Part shown: positions 44,207-53,502 of the stretch, piece after piece
How the letters are laid out: the number at the start of each line of letters is the position of its first letter
Position numbering within the stretch: position 1 is the stretch's first letter
Source of the DNA: Flavobacterium sp.
GTDB taxonomy: Bacteria > Bacteroidota > Bacteroidia > Flavobacteriales > Flavobacteriaceae
Length of the DNA: 64,000 nt
Assembly: GCF_039595935.1 (NCBI RefSeq)
Contig: NZ_JBCNKR010000006.1
Coordinates: forward strand, 2,018,001 to 2,082,000
Reading direction: 5' to 3'
Made by a program: the position numbers and the translations under genes
Notes under the pieces: generated by a model
The model's database searches: none
What the model was told of the DNA's origin: nothing
What the model saw: only the letters and a program-made list of their open reading frames with translations

Positions 44207-45985
44207 TTAAAGTAATTCTTTTTCCGAAAGTTGTTTTAAATATAACGATGCATAATAGCCTTCCTGATTTATTAATTGATTATGAGAGCCTTGTTGAATA
44301 ATTTTACCGTCTTCGAGAATGATGATTTTGTCGGCATTTTTAGCCGAAGATACTCGATGACTGACAATGATTGTAGTTTTATTTTTACAAAAATCAAATA
44401 AATTATGTAAGATAGTTTCCTCAGTTTCAGTATCAACAGCAGACAAACAATCATCAAAAAGTAAAATTTCAGGATTTTTAATTAATGCCCTTGCAATCGA
44501 CACACGCTGTTTTTGACCGCCTGAAAGCGTGATTCCTCTTTCTCCTAAAATGGTGTCGTATTGTTTGTTGAAAGCAATGATATTATCATGAACCACAGCG
44601 TTTTTGGCAGCTTGGATCACTTCTTCGTCGGTTGCATTTTCATTTCCGAATTTGATATTGTTTTTGATGGTATCCGAAAATAAGAAAGCATCCTGAGGTA
44701 CAATTCCGATGCTGTTTCGAAGATCATTTAAATTTAAAGAGCTGATTTCGTTTCCATCAATCGTAATTCTTCCTTCGGTTGTATCATATAAACGGGAAAT
44801 CAAAGATAAAATTGTTGATTTTCCGGAACCTGTTTTTCCTAAAATAGCCAGTGTTTCGCCATTTTTTACTGTAAACGATATGTTTTTTAGAGCTTCAATA
44901 TTAGTATCTTCATACGTATAACTTACATTTTCAAATGCAATTGAACCGTGAATTTCAGATGAGTTTTCGTTTTTGTTTTTAATTTCAGGTTCTAATTTTA
45001 AGAATTCATTTAAACGTTTTTGCGATGCTTCGGCTTCCTGAACCATAGATGAAACCCATCCGAGTGAAGCAACCGGCCAGGTTAGCATGTTTACGTAAAG
45101 AATAAATTCGGCAATGGTTCCAATATTCGGAATTGTGCCATTAATGTACATAACGCCTCCGAAATAAATAACCACCAAATTACTGATTCCGATAAGAGCA
45201 ATCATTAAAGGCCCAAATAATGATTGAACTTTTGCGAGTTCTAAGCTTTTACGTTTGCTTTCTTCTGAAAGATCGACCATATTATTTTGGTGTTGATTTT
45301 CTAAAGAATACGCTTTTATAACGCGGATTCCTGAGAAAATTTCCTGTGTAAAACTAGAAACTTTTGATAAATATTGCTGAAATGTCGTGCTTCGTTTATT
45401 GATTTCTGAACTTAATTTGAAAATACAATATGATAAAATTGGCAATGGCAGAATTGTATATAAGGTAAGCAAAGGCGAAACATTATACATATATATAAGT
45501 ACAATCGCAAAACGTATAAAGGTATTGATAGTGTACATTACGGCCGGACCAACATACATGCGGACTTTTGAAACGTCTTCGCTGATTCGGTTCATTAAAT
45601 CTCCTGTACGATTTTGTTTGTAGAAATTCTGCGAAAGCCTTTCGTATTGTTTAAATACTTCATTTTTTAAGTCAAATTCAATGTGGCGAGACATTACGAT
45701 TAAAGTTTGACGCATTAAAAAAGTTAGAAATCCTCCAACAATGGCACTTCCTGTAATTAAAAGTACGTTATGAATTAAATCTCTTTGATATAAATCGATT
45801 ATTGCTGCTGATTTTTGTTGAGTATCAGATAGTTTTAAGAATTTTTCGATTATATCAAATGAGTGACTTACAAACTTGGGAGTGAATAAGAAAAAAATTT
45901 GTGCGATAATGGTGATTAAAATTCCTAGTGAAAAACTGAATTTATATTTAATGAAATATTTGTTTAAATAGCTTAATTCTTTCAT
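44207..45985 (-). CDS. ABC exporter, fused membrane and ATPase domains
   Basis: The 592-residue protein is a half-transporter. Residues 1-330 form six helices, and the ATPase follows: Walker A GKTGSGKST (383-391), Q-loop GIVPQDAFLFS, signature LSGGQKQR, Walker B EILLFDDCLS and the switch His in IIVSHRVSS. It matches the multidrug/lipid-type (MsbA/LmrA-like) branch. It would work as a homodimer, or with a partner not encoded nearby. The substrate is not predictable. Confidence 0.92.
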   Translation of the reverse strand: MKELSYLNKYFIKYKFSFSLGILITIIAQIFFLFTPKFVSHSFDIIEKFLKLSDTQQKSAAIIDLYQRDLIHNVLLITGSAIVGGFLTFLMRQTLIVMSRHIEFDLKNEVFKQYERLSQNFYKQNRTGDLMNRISEDVSKVRMYVGPAVMYTINTFIRFAIVLIYMYNVSPLLTLYTILPLPILSYCIFKLSSEINKRSTTFQQYLSKVSSFTQEIFSGIRVIKAYSLENQHQNNMVDLSEESKRKSLELAKVQSLFGPLMIALIGISNLVVIYFGGVMYINGTIPNIGTIAEFILYVNMLTWPVASLGWVSSMVQEAEASQKRLNEFLKLEPEIKNKNENSSEIHGSIAFENVSYTYEDTNIEALKNISFTVKNGETLAILGKTGSGKSTILSLISRLYDTTEGRITIDGNEISSLNLNDLRNSIGIVPQDAFLFSDTIKNNIKFGNENATDEEVIQAAKNAVVHDNIIAFNKQYDTILGERGITLSGGQKQRVSIARALIKNPEILLFDDCLSAVDTETEETILHNLFDFCKNKTTIIVSHRVSSAKNADKIIILEDGKIIQQGSHNQLINQEGYYASLYLKQLSEKELL

Positions 45986-46131
45986 TTTTTTAAGAGATTC
46001 AATATTAACTTGATTTAATTTTATGAATTATTCTTAATTAAAAGTATAATAAAATGCAATCTAATCAAAATAAGTATATTGTAAAATTGTTATTTTAAAG
46101 GTAAAAAATTAGCACATGTATATTTTTTGTT

Positions 46132-46139
46132 TATGTTTG
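46132..46139 (+). promoter_or_regulatory. -7 promoter element of the leucine dehydrogenase gene
   Basis: TATGTTTG fits TAnnTTTG and starts 58 nt before the start codon at 46190. No matching -33 TTG was found. Confidence 0.4.
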
Positions 46140-46189
46140 AGTTGTCTTTTTGACGAATTCGTAATTTTAAACTAAATACTACTAGCGCT

Positions 46190-47299
46190 ATGGATGCAAC
46201 TTTCACAACTGGAAAGGAACTTCAAAAAATGGATCCTGTTTTTGGTCAATTATCTTTTGACGATCACGAACAAATTGTATTTTGCAATGACAAAGATACA
46301 GGTTTAAAAGCAATTATTGGTATTCATAATTCGGTTATGGGGCCAGCTTTGGGAGGAACCAGAATGTGGAATTATAACACAGAATGGGAAGCTTTAAACG
46401 ATGTTTTACGCCTTTCAAGAGGTATGACGTTTAAATCTGCCATTACTGGACTTAATATTGGTGGAGGTAAAGCTGTAATTATTGGCGATGCTAAAACACA
46501 AAAAACACCTGAATTAATGCGTAAGTTTGGTGAATTTGTTCATTCACTAAGCGGAAGATATATTACAGCTGAAGATGTTGGTATGGAAACTAAAGACATG
46601 GACACTGTAAGAGATGTAACGCCTTATGTTACCGGAATCTCTGAAGAAAGAGGCGGATCTGGAAATCCATCTCCTGTAACAGCTTACGGAGTTTATTTAG
46701 GAATGAAAGCAGCTGCTAAAAGTCAGTTTGGATCTGATGTTTTAGATGGCAAAAAAGTTTTGGTTCAGGGAATTGGTCACGTAGGTGAAACTTTAGTTGA
46801 ATATTTAACTAAAGAAGGAGCGCAGGTTACAATTACTGATATCAACGAAGAAAAATTATATCAGGTTGCTTCAAAATACAATGCGACAATTTATACTGGC
46901 GAAGATTTATATACTGCTGATGTTGATATCTATGCGCCTTGTGCAATGGGAGCAACAATCAATACTAATACAGTTGACAAAATTAAAGCGAAAGTTATTG
47001 CCGGAGCAGCAAACAACCAATTAGCTGATGAAAATGTTCACGGTGCAAGATTACAGGAAAGAGGAATTTTATACGCTCCTGATTTCTTAATCAACGCTGG
47101 TGGAATTATCAATGTTTATGCTGAATTGGCAAACTACGGTAAAGCCGAAATCATTAGTAAAACTGAAAATATCTATAACACTACTTTAGAAATTATAGAT
47201 TTTGCTGCCAAAAATAATATTACAACTCATAAAGCGGCTCTTACAATTGCTCAAAATCGTATCGATGCGAGAAAATTAGAAAACGCTGCTAAGAAGTAA
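46190..47299 (+). CDS. Leucine dehydrogenase-like amino-acid dehydrogenase
   Basis: It has 369 residues, the size of leucine dehydrogenase rather than the 450-residue glutamate enzyme. The catalytic part includes PALGGTRMWNY, the active-site Lys in GLNIGGGKAVIIGD (near 100) and the base in ITAEDVGMETKDM. The Rossmann domain is VQGIGHVGETLVEYL with ITDINEE. It oxidatively deaminates branched-chain amino acids with NAD, which feeds their catabolism and anteiso fatty-acid precursors. It is terminated by a hairpin built from a dispersed repeat. Confidence 0.92.
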   Translation: MDATFTTGKELQKMDPVFGQLSFDDHEQIVFCNDKDTGLKAIIGIHNSVMGPALGGTRMWNYNTEWEALNDVLRLSRGMTFKSAITGLNIGGGKAVIIGDAKTQKTPELMRKFGEFVHSLSGRYITAEDVGMETKDMDTVRDVTPYVTGISEERGGSGNPSPVTAYGVYLGMKAAAKSQFGSDVLDGKKVLVQGIGHVGETLVEYLTKEGAQVTITDINEEKLYQVASKYNATIYTGEDLYTADVDIYAPCAMGATINTNTVDKIKAKVIAGAANNQLADENVHGARLQERGILYAPDFLINAGGIINVYAELANYGKAEIISKTENIYNTTLEIIDFAAKNNITTHKAALTIAQNRIDARKLENAAKK

Positions 47300-47320
47300 T
47301 TTTTTAGTTTACAGTATTCG

Positions 47321-47382
47321 GTCTCAGTTTACAGTCTCAGTTTTCAATATCGAAAACTGAAATTGTAAACTGAGACTTTTTT
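47321..47382 (+). terminator. Terminator of leucine dehydrogenase made of a dispersed repeat
   Basis: GTCTCAGTTTACA (47321-47333) pairs perfectly with TGTAAACTGAGAC (47363-47375), and inner AGTTTTC pairs with GAAAACT. A T-tract follows at 47376-47382. The same actg/cagt repeat unit recurs at 41884 and in the following 90 nt. Confidence 0.75.
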
Positions 47383-47507
47383 ATGTAGTTTCTAAATTAC
47401 TGAAAACCGTGACTGAAAACTGAGACTATTTTTGAATAATACTGAATACTGTGACTGAATACTGCGACTTTTTTGCGAATTAATTTTAAAATACGCATCA
47501 AAAGTTA

Positions 47508-47515
47508 TACTTTTG
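47508..47515 (+). promoter_or_regulatory. -7 promoter element of nusB
   Basis: TACTTTTG fits TAnnTTTG and starts 36 nt before the GTG at 47544. Confidence 0.5.
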
Positions 47516-47543
47516 CAGACTAATTTTAAAATGTTCTTACAAG

Positions 47544-48488
47544 GTGGTAAATAGAAGACACATACGCGTTAAAGTAATGCAATCCATTTATGCAATGCAC
47601 CAAAGCGGTTCTGATAATATGGAAAAAGAAGAAAAATTCCTTTTCTATAGTATTGATAATATTCAGGACTTATATCTTATAATGCTTTCTTCATTGATTG
47701 AAATTTGCAAAAAAGAATCAGTATTCTTGCATTTGTCAAGTAAAAAACACCTTGCTACTGCAGCAGAACGTAACCCGAACGAAAAGTTCATCAAAAACAA
47801 AATCTTTCAGCTTCTTGCTGAAAGTAATTCCCTTAGCATTGCTTTAGAAAACCGTAAAATCAACAACTGGTCATTAAACGACGATTATATTATTTTACTT
47901 TTAAATGACATTAAAGCAAGCGATATTTACAAAAAATACATGTCGAATAATGTAAATACATTTGAAGAAGACAAACAATTTATCGTTGATTTGTTTGAAA
48001 ATGTTATTGTTCCGAATGAAAAATTATACGAGTATTTAGAGGATGATAAATTGACATGGGTTGATGATATTCCGGTTGTAAATACCCATATTGTTAAACA
48101 ATTAAAAGCAATCAAAACTGAAGATTCAGACGAGTTCAGAGTTCCGAAATTGTATAAAGATATTGAAGATAAGGATTTTGCTAAAGATTTATTCAGAAGA
48201 ACAGTTTTAAATGAATCAGTTTTAGCAAAAGAATACGACGATAAAACACCAAATTGGGACAGCGAAAGGATTGCCGAAATTGATACAATCATTTTGAAAA
48301 TGGCAATTTGCGAATTTTTAAAATTCCCTTCGATTCCGGTAAAAGTAACTCTTAACGAATATTTAGAAATTGCTAAAGAGTATTCTACACCAAAAAGTAG
48401 TATTTTTATCAACGGAATTTTAGATAATCTTGTTAAAGAACTTGAAGCCAATAAAAAGATGGTGAAAGTAGGAAGAGGTTTGATGTAA
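47544..48488 (+). CDS. nusB: Transcription antitermination factor NusB, Bacteroidota long form
   Basis: NusB binds boxA RNA with S10 and joins the NusA-NusG antitermination complex on rRNA operons. Here it has 314 residues, about twice the length of E. coli NusB, as in other Bacteroidota. The N-terminal MVNRRHIRVKVMQSIYAMHQ and the C-terminal LNEYLEIAKEYSTPKSSIFI, then NGILDNLV, are the conserved ends, with a long helical insert between. It starts with GTG, since no in-frame ATG precedes it. A short ATG frame (MFLQGGK) overlaps the start in another frame. Confidence 0.93.
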   Translation: MVNRRHIRVKVMQSIYAMHQSGSDNMEKEEKFLFYSIDNIQDLYLIMLSSLIEICKKESVFLHLSSKKHLATAAERNPNEKFIKNKIFQLLAESNSLSIALENRKINNWSLNDDYIILLLNDIKASDIYKKYMSNNVNTFEEDKQFIVDLFENVIVPNEKLYEYLEDDKLTWVDDIPVVNTHIVKQLKAIKTEDSDEFRVPKLYKDIEDKDFAKDLFRRTVLNESVLAKEYDDKTPNWDSERIAEIDTIILKMAICEFLKFPSIPVKVTLNEYLEIAKEYSTPKSSIFINGILDNLVKELEANKKMVKVGRGLM

Positions 48489-48607
48489 AATCTTGAAATT
48501 CCAATTTAAAATAAAATAAATTCCAAATCAGGATGTCACTCTGAGCGAAGTCGAAGAGCAGATTCTAAAAGAAAATATTAATAATAAATCAAAAACAGAA
48601 TTTAATT

Positions 48608-48886
48608 ATGGGACAATTAGGTCAATTTGCGCCATTCCTTTTAATGTTTGTAGTAATCTATTTCTTTATGATTAGACCACAACAAAAAAGAGCAAAAAAC
48701 GAAAAAGAATTTGAAAGCAACCTAAAAGTAGGTGATAAAATAGTTACAAAAAGTGGTTTTCACGGTAAAATTGCTGAATTAGCAGAAACTACTGTTGTAA
48801 TCGAAACAATGTCAGGAAAATTAAAATTAGAGCGTACTGCGATTTCTTTAGAATTGAGTGCTGCTTTAAATGCTAAAAAAGCTTAA
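48608..48886 (+). CDS. yajC: Preprotein translocase subunit YajC
   Basis: YajC is part of the SecDF-YajC complex that helps protein export. This protein has 92 residues: a short N-terminus, one membrane helix (APFLLMFVVIYFFMIRPQQK, residues 9-28) and a soluble tail (VGDKIVTKSGFHGKIAELAE). It follows nusB by about 120 nt, an arrangement common in Bacteroidota, and a terminator at 48919-48956 ends the transcript. A repeat with gtcactctgagcgaagtcga precedes the gene. Confidence 0.94.
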   Translation: MGQLGQFAPFLLMFVVIYFFMIRPQQKRAKNEKEFESNLKVGDKIVTKSGFHGKIAELAETTVVIETMSGKLKLERTAISLELSAALNAKKA

Positions 48887-48918
48887 TTTTTATTTAAAAA
48901 AATAAATTTCAAAATATA

Positions 48919-48956
48919 AAATCCCAAATTCCAAAAGGAGTTTGGGATTTTTTATT
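48919..48956 (+). terminator. Terminator of yajC
   Basis: AAATCCCAAA pairs with TTTGGGATTT around a 12-nt loop, with a following T-tract. It starts 33 nt after the yajC stop. Confidence 0.85.
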
Positions 48957-48971
48957 TTTAAAAGAATTCAG

Positions 48972-49140
48972 CACAATCTTGTCATCCCGAGGAACGAGGA
49001 ATCTTCGCAAGAAACTCTATACAGTAACTCTTCAATCTTTGTCGAGCTACTGGAGATCCCTCGTTCCTCGGAATGACAAGATTGTGGGATACTTTGATGA
49101 AATGCTTCGTGAGATTGCTTCGTTCCTCGCAATGACAATA
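48972..49140. repeat. Inverted-repeat element with CCGAGGAACGAGG arms
   Basis: 33-nt arms at 48972-49004 and 49054-49086 are inverted with two mismatches. A shorter related unit (gattgcttcgttcctcgc) lies near 49112-49130. The arms match the dispersed TGTCATTCCGAGGAACGAGG repeat common in Bacteroidota genomes. Frames crossing it are not genes. Confidence 0.75.
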
Positions 49141-49150
49141 CTTTGCGTAA

Positions 49151-49192
49151 AGAAAAAACCTTTGTCAAAGTTTTAAGCTTTGACAAAGGTTT
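49151..49192 (-). terminator. Terminator of the YdeI-like gene
   Basis: A perfect 15-bp stem (AAACCTTTGTCAAAG with CTTTGACAAAGGTTT) around TTTTAAG is followed on the minus strand by six T. Confidence 0.85.
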
Positions 49193-49236
49193 AGTATAGC
49201 TTGGAATTTGGAATTTAAATATTGAAAATTTTAATC

Positions 49237-49857
49237 TTACCTGTATTTATCATTTAATCCAACATTTGCTAAAATCATCGGAACGACTTTTTCAATTCTC
49301 GAAAGTTTTGTTTTTTCTTGTTTGGCAGTTTCGATATATTCTAAAAACTCATATTGCTTATAAGGAGAAAATTTTTCAAAAGCCAATTTCAGATCTGGGT
49401 TTTTAGTCATTTCGGCATTAAGAAGTTCCGAAACTATGGCTTCTTTTTTTGCAGGTTTGATAACTTTTCCCTGCTTTTCATTTTCAATTGCTTCTAAGAT
49501 ATATTCTAAGATTTCTTTCTCATTTATTTCATCTTTTGAAGTAAAACGCCACTGACGAAGGGATTTTGTCACTTCTTCCTGTGCATTAATAAGTTTCTTT
49601 TTGTTGTCTTTTAAAAATACACCGTTAAAAAACCAAATCGCAAAATAATCTTTAAAACCTCCAAGGCCAATTACATTTTTCTTTTCGTAAACATAAACTG
49701 GACCGCCCCATTTTATGGTTTCGGTCAGTTCAGTTTTATCAATGATGGTTTTAAGAAGCAGTAATTCTTCTTCCCATTGACCACCATATTTCCAAATGCC
49801 TTTATTTTCAGAGGTTGTTTCCAATTTATTTTCTTTTAGGTTTTTCTTTTGCATCAA
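49237..49857 (-). CDS. YdeI/OmpD-associated family protein (DUF1801-like)
   Basis: The protein has 206 residues. Residues 30-130 look like DUF1801 ([20 protein letters not shown], then [16 protein letters not shown]). The C-terminal part ([20 protein letters not shown] followed by [11 protein letters not shown]) is the bacteriocin-protection YdeI/OmpD-associated domain. Its start overlaps the pepT stop by about 30 nt, so coupling with pepT is likely. The upstream pepT is metabolic, and no shared pathway is obvious. Function is not established. Confidence 0.8.
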   Translation of the reverse strand: MMQKKNLKENKLETTSENKGIWKYGGQWEEELLLLKTIIDKTELTETIKWGGPVYVYEKKNVIGLGGFKDYFAIWFFNGVFLKDNKKKLINAQEEVTKSLRQWRFTSKDEINEKEILEYILEAIENEKQGKVIKPAKKEAIVSELLNAEMTKNPDLKLAFEKFSPYKQYEFLEYIETAKQEKTKLSRIEKVVPMILANVGLNDKYR

Positions 49858-51100
49858 AAATTCCCGGAGATGCTGTTAATTCTGCAATTTTTACAATTAC
49901 TTCAGTTGCTTTTTGAATACTTTCTGCCGGAACATATTCGTATTTTCCGTGGAAATTGTGTCCGCCCGCAAAAATGTTCGGACAAGGTAATCCCATATAT
50001 GACAATTGCGATCCGTCAGTTCCGCCTCGAATAGGTTTTATGATTGGTTTGATGTTTAATTCACGCATTGCTTTTTCAGCAATATCAACAATATGTTTTA
50101 CAGGAAGCACTTTTTCTTTCATATTGTAATACTGATCTTTTATTTCAGCGATTACAATATCTTCACCAAATTTCTTTGCAAATTTTTTATTGAAACTTTT
50201 AGCAATTTTGAAAATAAGTTCTTTACGTTTTTCGAATTTTTTCTTGTTATGATCGCGAATAATCAGTTCTAAAACTGTTTCTTCGATATTTCCTTTTATG
50301 TGGTGTACGTGAAAAAATCCTTCATAACCTTTAGTTTCCTGAGGAGTTTCTCCTTTTGGAAGTTCATTAATAAACTCGTTTGCCAAAAGCATTGAGTTGA
50401 TCATTTTTCCTTTTGCATAACCCGGGTGAACACTTTTTCCTTTGAAAGTAATTTTGGCTCCTGCGGCATTAAAATTTTCATATTCTAATTCACCAATCTG
50501 GCTTCCATCCATAGTGTAAGCCCATTGAGCGCCGAATTTTTCAACATCAAAATGATGTGCGCCGCGTCCGATTTCTTCATCAGGAGTAAAACCAATTCTG
50601 ATTTTGCCATGTTTAATTTCCGGATGCTGAATTAAATATTCCATTGCCGAAACAATTTCGGTAATTCCGGCTTTATCATCGGCACCAAGCAAAGTTGTTC
50701 CGTCGGTTGTAATGATAGTCTGGCCTTTATATAGAAGTAAATCTTTAAAATAATTTGGAGAAAGAATGATGTTTTTTTCAGCATTTAAAACAATGTCTTT
50801 TCCGTCATAATTTTCTACAATCTGCGGTTTTACATTTGCTCCGCTAAAATCTGGTGAAGTATCAAAGTGTGAAATAAAACCAATTGTAGGAACTTCGTGA
50901 TCGACATTACTTGGCAGGGTTGCCATAATATAAGCTTTGTCGTCTATAGTAACATCCTGCAGTCCAATTTGTTTTAGTTCTTCAACTAATTTATTGGCAA
51001 GATTCCATTGTTTTTCTGTGCTTGGAGTTGTTTTCGAATTCGGATCTGATTCAGTATCAATTGTTACATAACTGATAAAACGATCTATGATATGTTGCAT
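49826..51100 (-). CDS. pepT: Peptidase T (tripeptide aminopeptidase)
   Basis: PepT is a dizinc M20 aminopeptidase that removes the N-terminal residue of tripeptides. It is 424 residues, full length. Metal ligands sit in [10 protein letters not shown] (His and Asp near 80), [10 protein letters not shown] (near 140), TPDEEIGRG (catalytic Glu and ligand near 175) and the late [12 protein letters not shown]. The second lobe carries [11 protein letters not shown]. It is cytosolic. A TATATTTG box lies 17 nt before the start, and the YdeI-like gene overlaps its end. Confidence 0.94.
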   Translation of the reverse strand: MQHIIDRFISYVTIDTESDPNSKTTPSTEKQWNLANKLVEELKQIGLQDVTIDDKAYIMATLPSNVDHEVPTIGFISHFDTSPDFSGANVKPQIVENYDGKDIVLNAEKNIILSPNYFKDLLLYKGQTIITTDGTTLLGADDKAGITEIVSAMEYLIQHPEIKHGKIRIGFTPDEEIGRGAHHFDVEKFGAQWAYTMDGSQIGELEYENFNAAGAKITFKGKSVHPGYAKGKMINSMLLANEFINELPKGETPQETKGYEGFFHVHHIKGNIEETVLELIIRDHNKKKFEKRKELIFKIAKSFNKKFAKKFGEDIVIAEIKDQYYNMKEKVLPVKHIVDIAEKAMRELNIKPIIKPIRGGTDGSQLSYMGLPCPNIFAGGHNFHGKYEYVPAESIQKATEVIVKIAELTASPGIFDAKEKPKRK

Positions 51101-51116
51101 TTCTTTTTATTTTTAG

Positions 51117-51124
51117 CAAATATA
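51117..51124 (-). promoter_or_regulatory. -7 promoter element of pepT
   Basis: CAAATATA reads TATATTTG on the minus strand, an exact TAnnTTTG match. Confidence 0.55.
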
Positions 51125-51170
51125 GGCAATTTTTTTAGCAGGCATATTTTGTGATTTATCTTCAAAAAAT

Positions 51171-51204
51171 AAAAAAAGGATTCTGTTTCTAGAATCCTTT
51201 TTTG
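51171..51204 (-). terminator. Terminator of the formylglycine-generating enzyme gene
   Basis: AAAAAGGATTCT pairs with AGAATCCTTTTT around GTTTCT, with T-rich flanks on the minus strand. It starts 17 nt after the stop and closes the sulfatase cluster. Confidence 0.85.
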
Positions 51205-51220
51205 AGTATTATTTTTATCG

Positions 51221-52363
51221 TTAAATACTTTTTACACATCTAAAACCAACATGGTTTGCAGCAGATCTGATTTCGCCTTTTCCTCTTGTTCCAACCATAT
51301 ATCTTGTACAATATTGATCTGTACATAAAAATGAGCCGCCTCGATGTACACGTTTTATTTCTGTTGGGTCGTTAGGATCGTAATAAGCATCCGGCCCTTG
51401 TGGATTTCGAACTGTTTTCCCACTTTCTGCCAGTGATTTGTAATAATCTACGCTGTACCAATCGTTTACCCATTCCCATACATTTCCTGCCATGTCATAT
51501 AAGCCATAAGCATTTGGAGCAAATTGTGCCGTTGGAGCAATTCCTTTAAAACCATCTTCTCCGGTATCTCCATCTTTTATTGGGAAATGTCCCTGATAAA
51601 TATTAGCCTGAAATTTTCCTTTAGGTTTTAAGTCATTTCCCCAGGCATATAAATTTCCTGTTTTTCCGCCACGAGCAGCAAATTCCCATTCAGCTTCAGT
51701 GGGAAGTCTTTTTCCTGCCCATTTCGCGTACGCAGCAGCATCTTCATAAACAACATGTACAACCGGATATTTTTCTTTTCCTTTAATACTGCTCTGAGGC
51801 CCTTCCGGATGCCTCCAGTCGGCGCCTGGTTCATAACGCCACCATTGCAGAAAATTATTCAAATTAACAGCAGAAGGAGTAGGAGTGAAAACCACAGAAC
51901 CCGTAACTAAGTCTTCTTCACTAGCAGTAGGAAATTCTTCTTTAGTTGGTTTTTGTTCTGCAACAGTTACATAGCCAGTTGCTTTTACAAATTTTTCAAA
52001 TTCTTCGTTGGTAACTTCAGTTTTATCCATATAGTAACCGTCAACATAAACACGATGAATAGGGGCAGCGTCTTTGGTTACGCCTTTTATACTGCATAAA
52101 CTTTCATCTTCAACATTACTTCCCATAGAAAATTCTCCTCCGGGAATCCAAACCATGCCTTCAGGAGCTTTTCCCGTTGGTTTATTTTTGTTTTCTATGG
52201 TTGGTTTAAATGCTGATTCGTTTGATGTATTTGGAGTTTCATGACATTCCAAAGCTGTTTCCGTTACTTTATCTTTAGGAGAAATTAGTTTTGTGACACC
52301 GTAAGTAATTGAAATAATGGAAATTGTCAGTATTGCAAAAATCCAAAAGGTTTTATTTTTCAT
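51221..52363 (-). CDS. Formylglycine-generating enzyme (FGE/SUMF1 family), exported
   Basis: FGE oxidises the Cys of a C-x-P-x-R sulfatase motif to formylglycine, which is the sulfatase's catalytic residue. The protein is 380 residues. An N-terminal hydrophobic segment (about 6-25) suggests export or anchoring. The core begins GMVWIPGGEFSMGSN and includes AGNVWEWVNDWYS. Both catalytic cysteines are present: C347 and C352 in RGGSFLCTDQYCTRY, the C-x4-C that separates true FGE from its look-alikes. Its substrate is probably the arylsulfatase in the same cluster (Cys116), 3 kb away. Confidence 0.92.
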   Translation of the reverse strand: MKNKTFWIFAILTISIISITYGVTKLISPKDKVTETALECHETPNTSNESAFKPTIENKNKPTGKAPEGMVWIPGGEFSMGSNVEDESLCSIKGVTKDAAPIHRVYVDGYYMDKTEVTNEEFEKFVKATGYVTVAEQKPTKEEFPTASEEDLVTGSVVFTPTPSAVNLNNFLQWWRYEPGADWRHPEGPQSSIKGKEKYPVVHVVYEDAAAYAKWAGKRLPTEAEWEFAARGGKTGNLYAWGNDLKPKGKFQANIYQGHFPIKDGDTGEDGFKGIAPTAQFAPNAYGLYDMAGNVWEWVNDWYSVDYYKSLAESGKTVRNPQGPDAYYDPNDPTEIKRVHRGGSFLCTDQYCTRYMVGTRGKGEIRSAANHVGFRCVKSI

Positions 52364-52466
52364 TGTAATGGTTTTTAGCTTGGTAATGGGTTGTCAATAG
52401 CTCGGTAAAAATATAAAAAATAACTTTTAATAGTATAGTAATTTTATAGAATTAATAAAATTAAAA

Positions 52467-53426
52467 TTATTCTTTTTCAACCTGAACTACTTCGTATTTA
52501 TCTTTTCCGTCAACCTGTACGGGTTGATAATAAGTTTCTCCAAATTTGATGTATTTTACATCACCAATTGTGACTTCTTCACCGCCTTCCGGTAGACTTT
52601 CTACAATTGTTCCGGCTGTTGGAGCTACTACTTTGTATGTGTTTCCATCTTTTTCGTAATACGTTCCGCCGTAATAATAGTTATTGACAGTTCCTGTATT
52701 AACCGTCTGTGCACCGCTCGGAATGTTGTTTACCGTTCCGCCAACTGGAGCGGGTACTGCAGTATAACCGCCGTTTGTAGAGGTATACCATACGCCTTGA
52801 TCATAATGATATTGCGTACTTTCTACACTGACTACAATGGCTGTGACTGCTAAAGTTGCTACGAAAAATCCCCAGGGATGCCAAACCGGACCCCAATAAA
52901 AAGGTCTGTAAGGGTGATAATAATAAGGATGAAAAGTGTTGTATCTATAGCCTCCGTATACATAAGGCGGGCGTACGTAAGGTCTAACAGGCGGTCTTAC
53001 ATAAGTGTTTCGATTGTTTCTTACATGAACACTATTGTTAACATTAATATTTACATTGTTTCGGTTTCTGTTGACAGTATTGCCGCTAATGTTTGTATTT
53101 CTGTTACCTGAATTGTTTCTGTTTATCGTATTTGAATTTCGGTTATTGACAGTATTTCTATTGCTGTTATTACCAGGTCTGGTAACTTTTGTTCCCGAGC
53201 CGTTTGATCCGGGTCTTGTTACTGCTGGTTTGTTTGCAGAAGGTCTTGTTACAGCAGGTCGGGATTGATGAGCAGGTCTTGCCTGTCCGCCTCCTGAAGG
53301 CCTGTGTATACCTCCGCCACCGCCACCTCCACGACGCTGTGCTATACTGTCAATGGAAATCAAAAAAAATGAACCGGCTAAGCATGTTACTGCCGCTTTT
53401 CGTATTGTTTTGCTTATATTTTTCAT
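52467..53426 (-). CDS. Gly/Asn/Arg-rich secreted protein (DUF6515-like)
   Basis: The protein has 319 residues with a signal peptide (about 1-29, ending SIAQ). After a glycine and proline-rich stretch (RRGGGGGGGIHRPSG...) comes an Asn/Arg repeat region (NRNTVNNRNSNTINRN) and a Tyr/Pro-rich block (PYVRPPYVYGGYRYNTFHPY). A hydrophobic helix (ATLAVTAIVVSVE) and a beta-rich tail (PVGGTVNNIPSGAQ, YYQPVQVDGKDKYEVVQ) close it. The tail resembles DUF6515, seen in envelope-associated Bacteroidota proteins. It lies between the porin and FGE on the same strand. Its role is not known. Confidence 0.65.
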   Translation of the reverse strand: MKNISKTIRKAAVTCLAGSFFLISIDSIAQRRGGGGGGGIHRPSGGGQARPAHQSRPAVTRPSANKPAVTRPGSNGSGTKVTRPGNNSNRNTVNNRNSNTINRNNSGNRNTNISGNTVNRNRNNVNINVNNSVHVRNNRNTYVRPPVRPYVRPPYVYGGYRYNTFHPYYYHPYRPFYWGPVWHPWGFFVATLAVTAIVVSVESTQYHYDQGVWYTSTNGGYTAVPAPVGGTVNNIPSGAQTVNTGTVNNYYYGGTYYEKDGNTYKVVAPTAGTIVESLPEGGEEVTIGDVKYIKFGETYYQPVQVDGKDKYEVVQVEKE

Positions 53427-53502
53427 TTTCAGAGTTTTATGTTGGTTAAAGTTATTAAAAAAATAAAACTTTATTTGAAATTTTAATACATATTTTACTA
53501 AG

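Noticed and set aside
48968-49186. Opposing frames of 65 and 72 codons after yajC
   Set aside because: Both cover the inverted CCGAGGAACGAGG element; translations of such repeats often look like short proteins.
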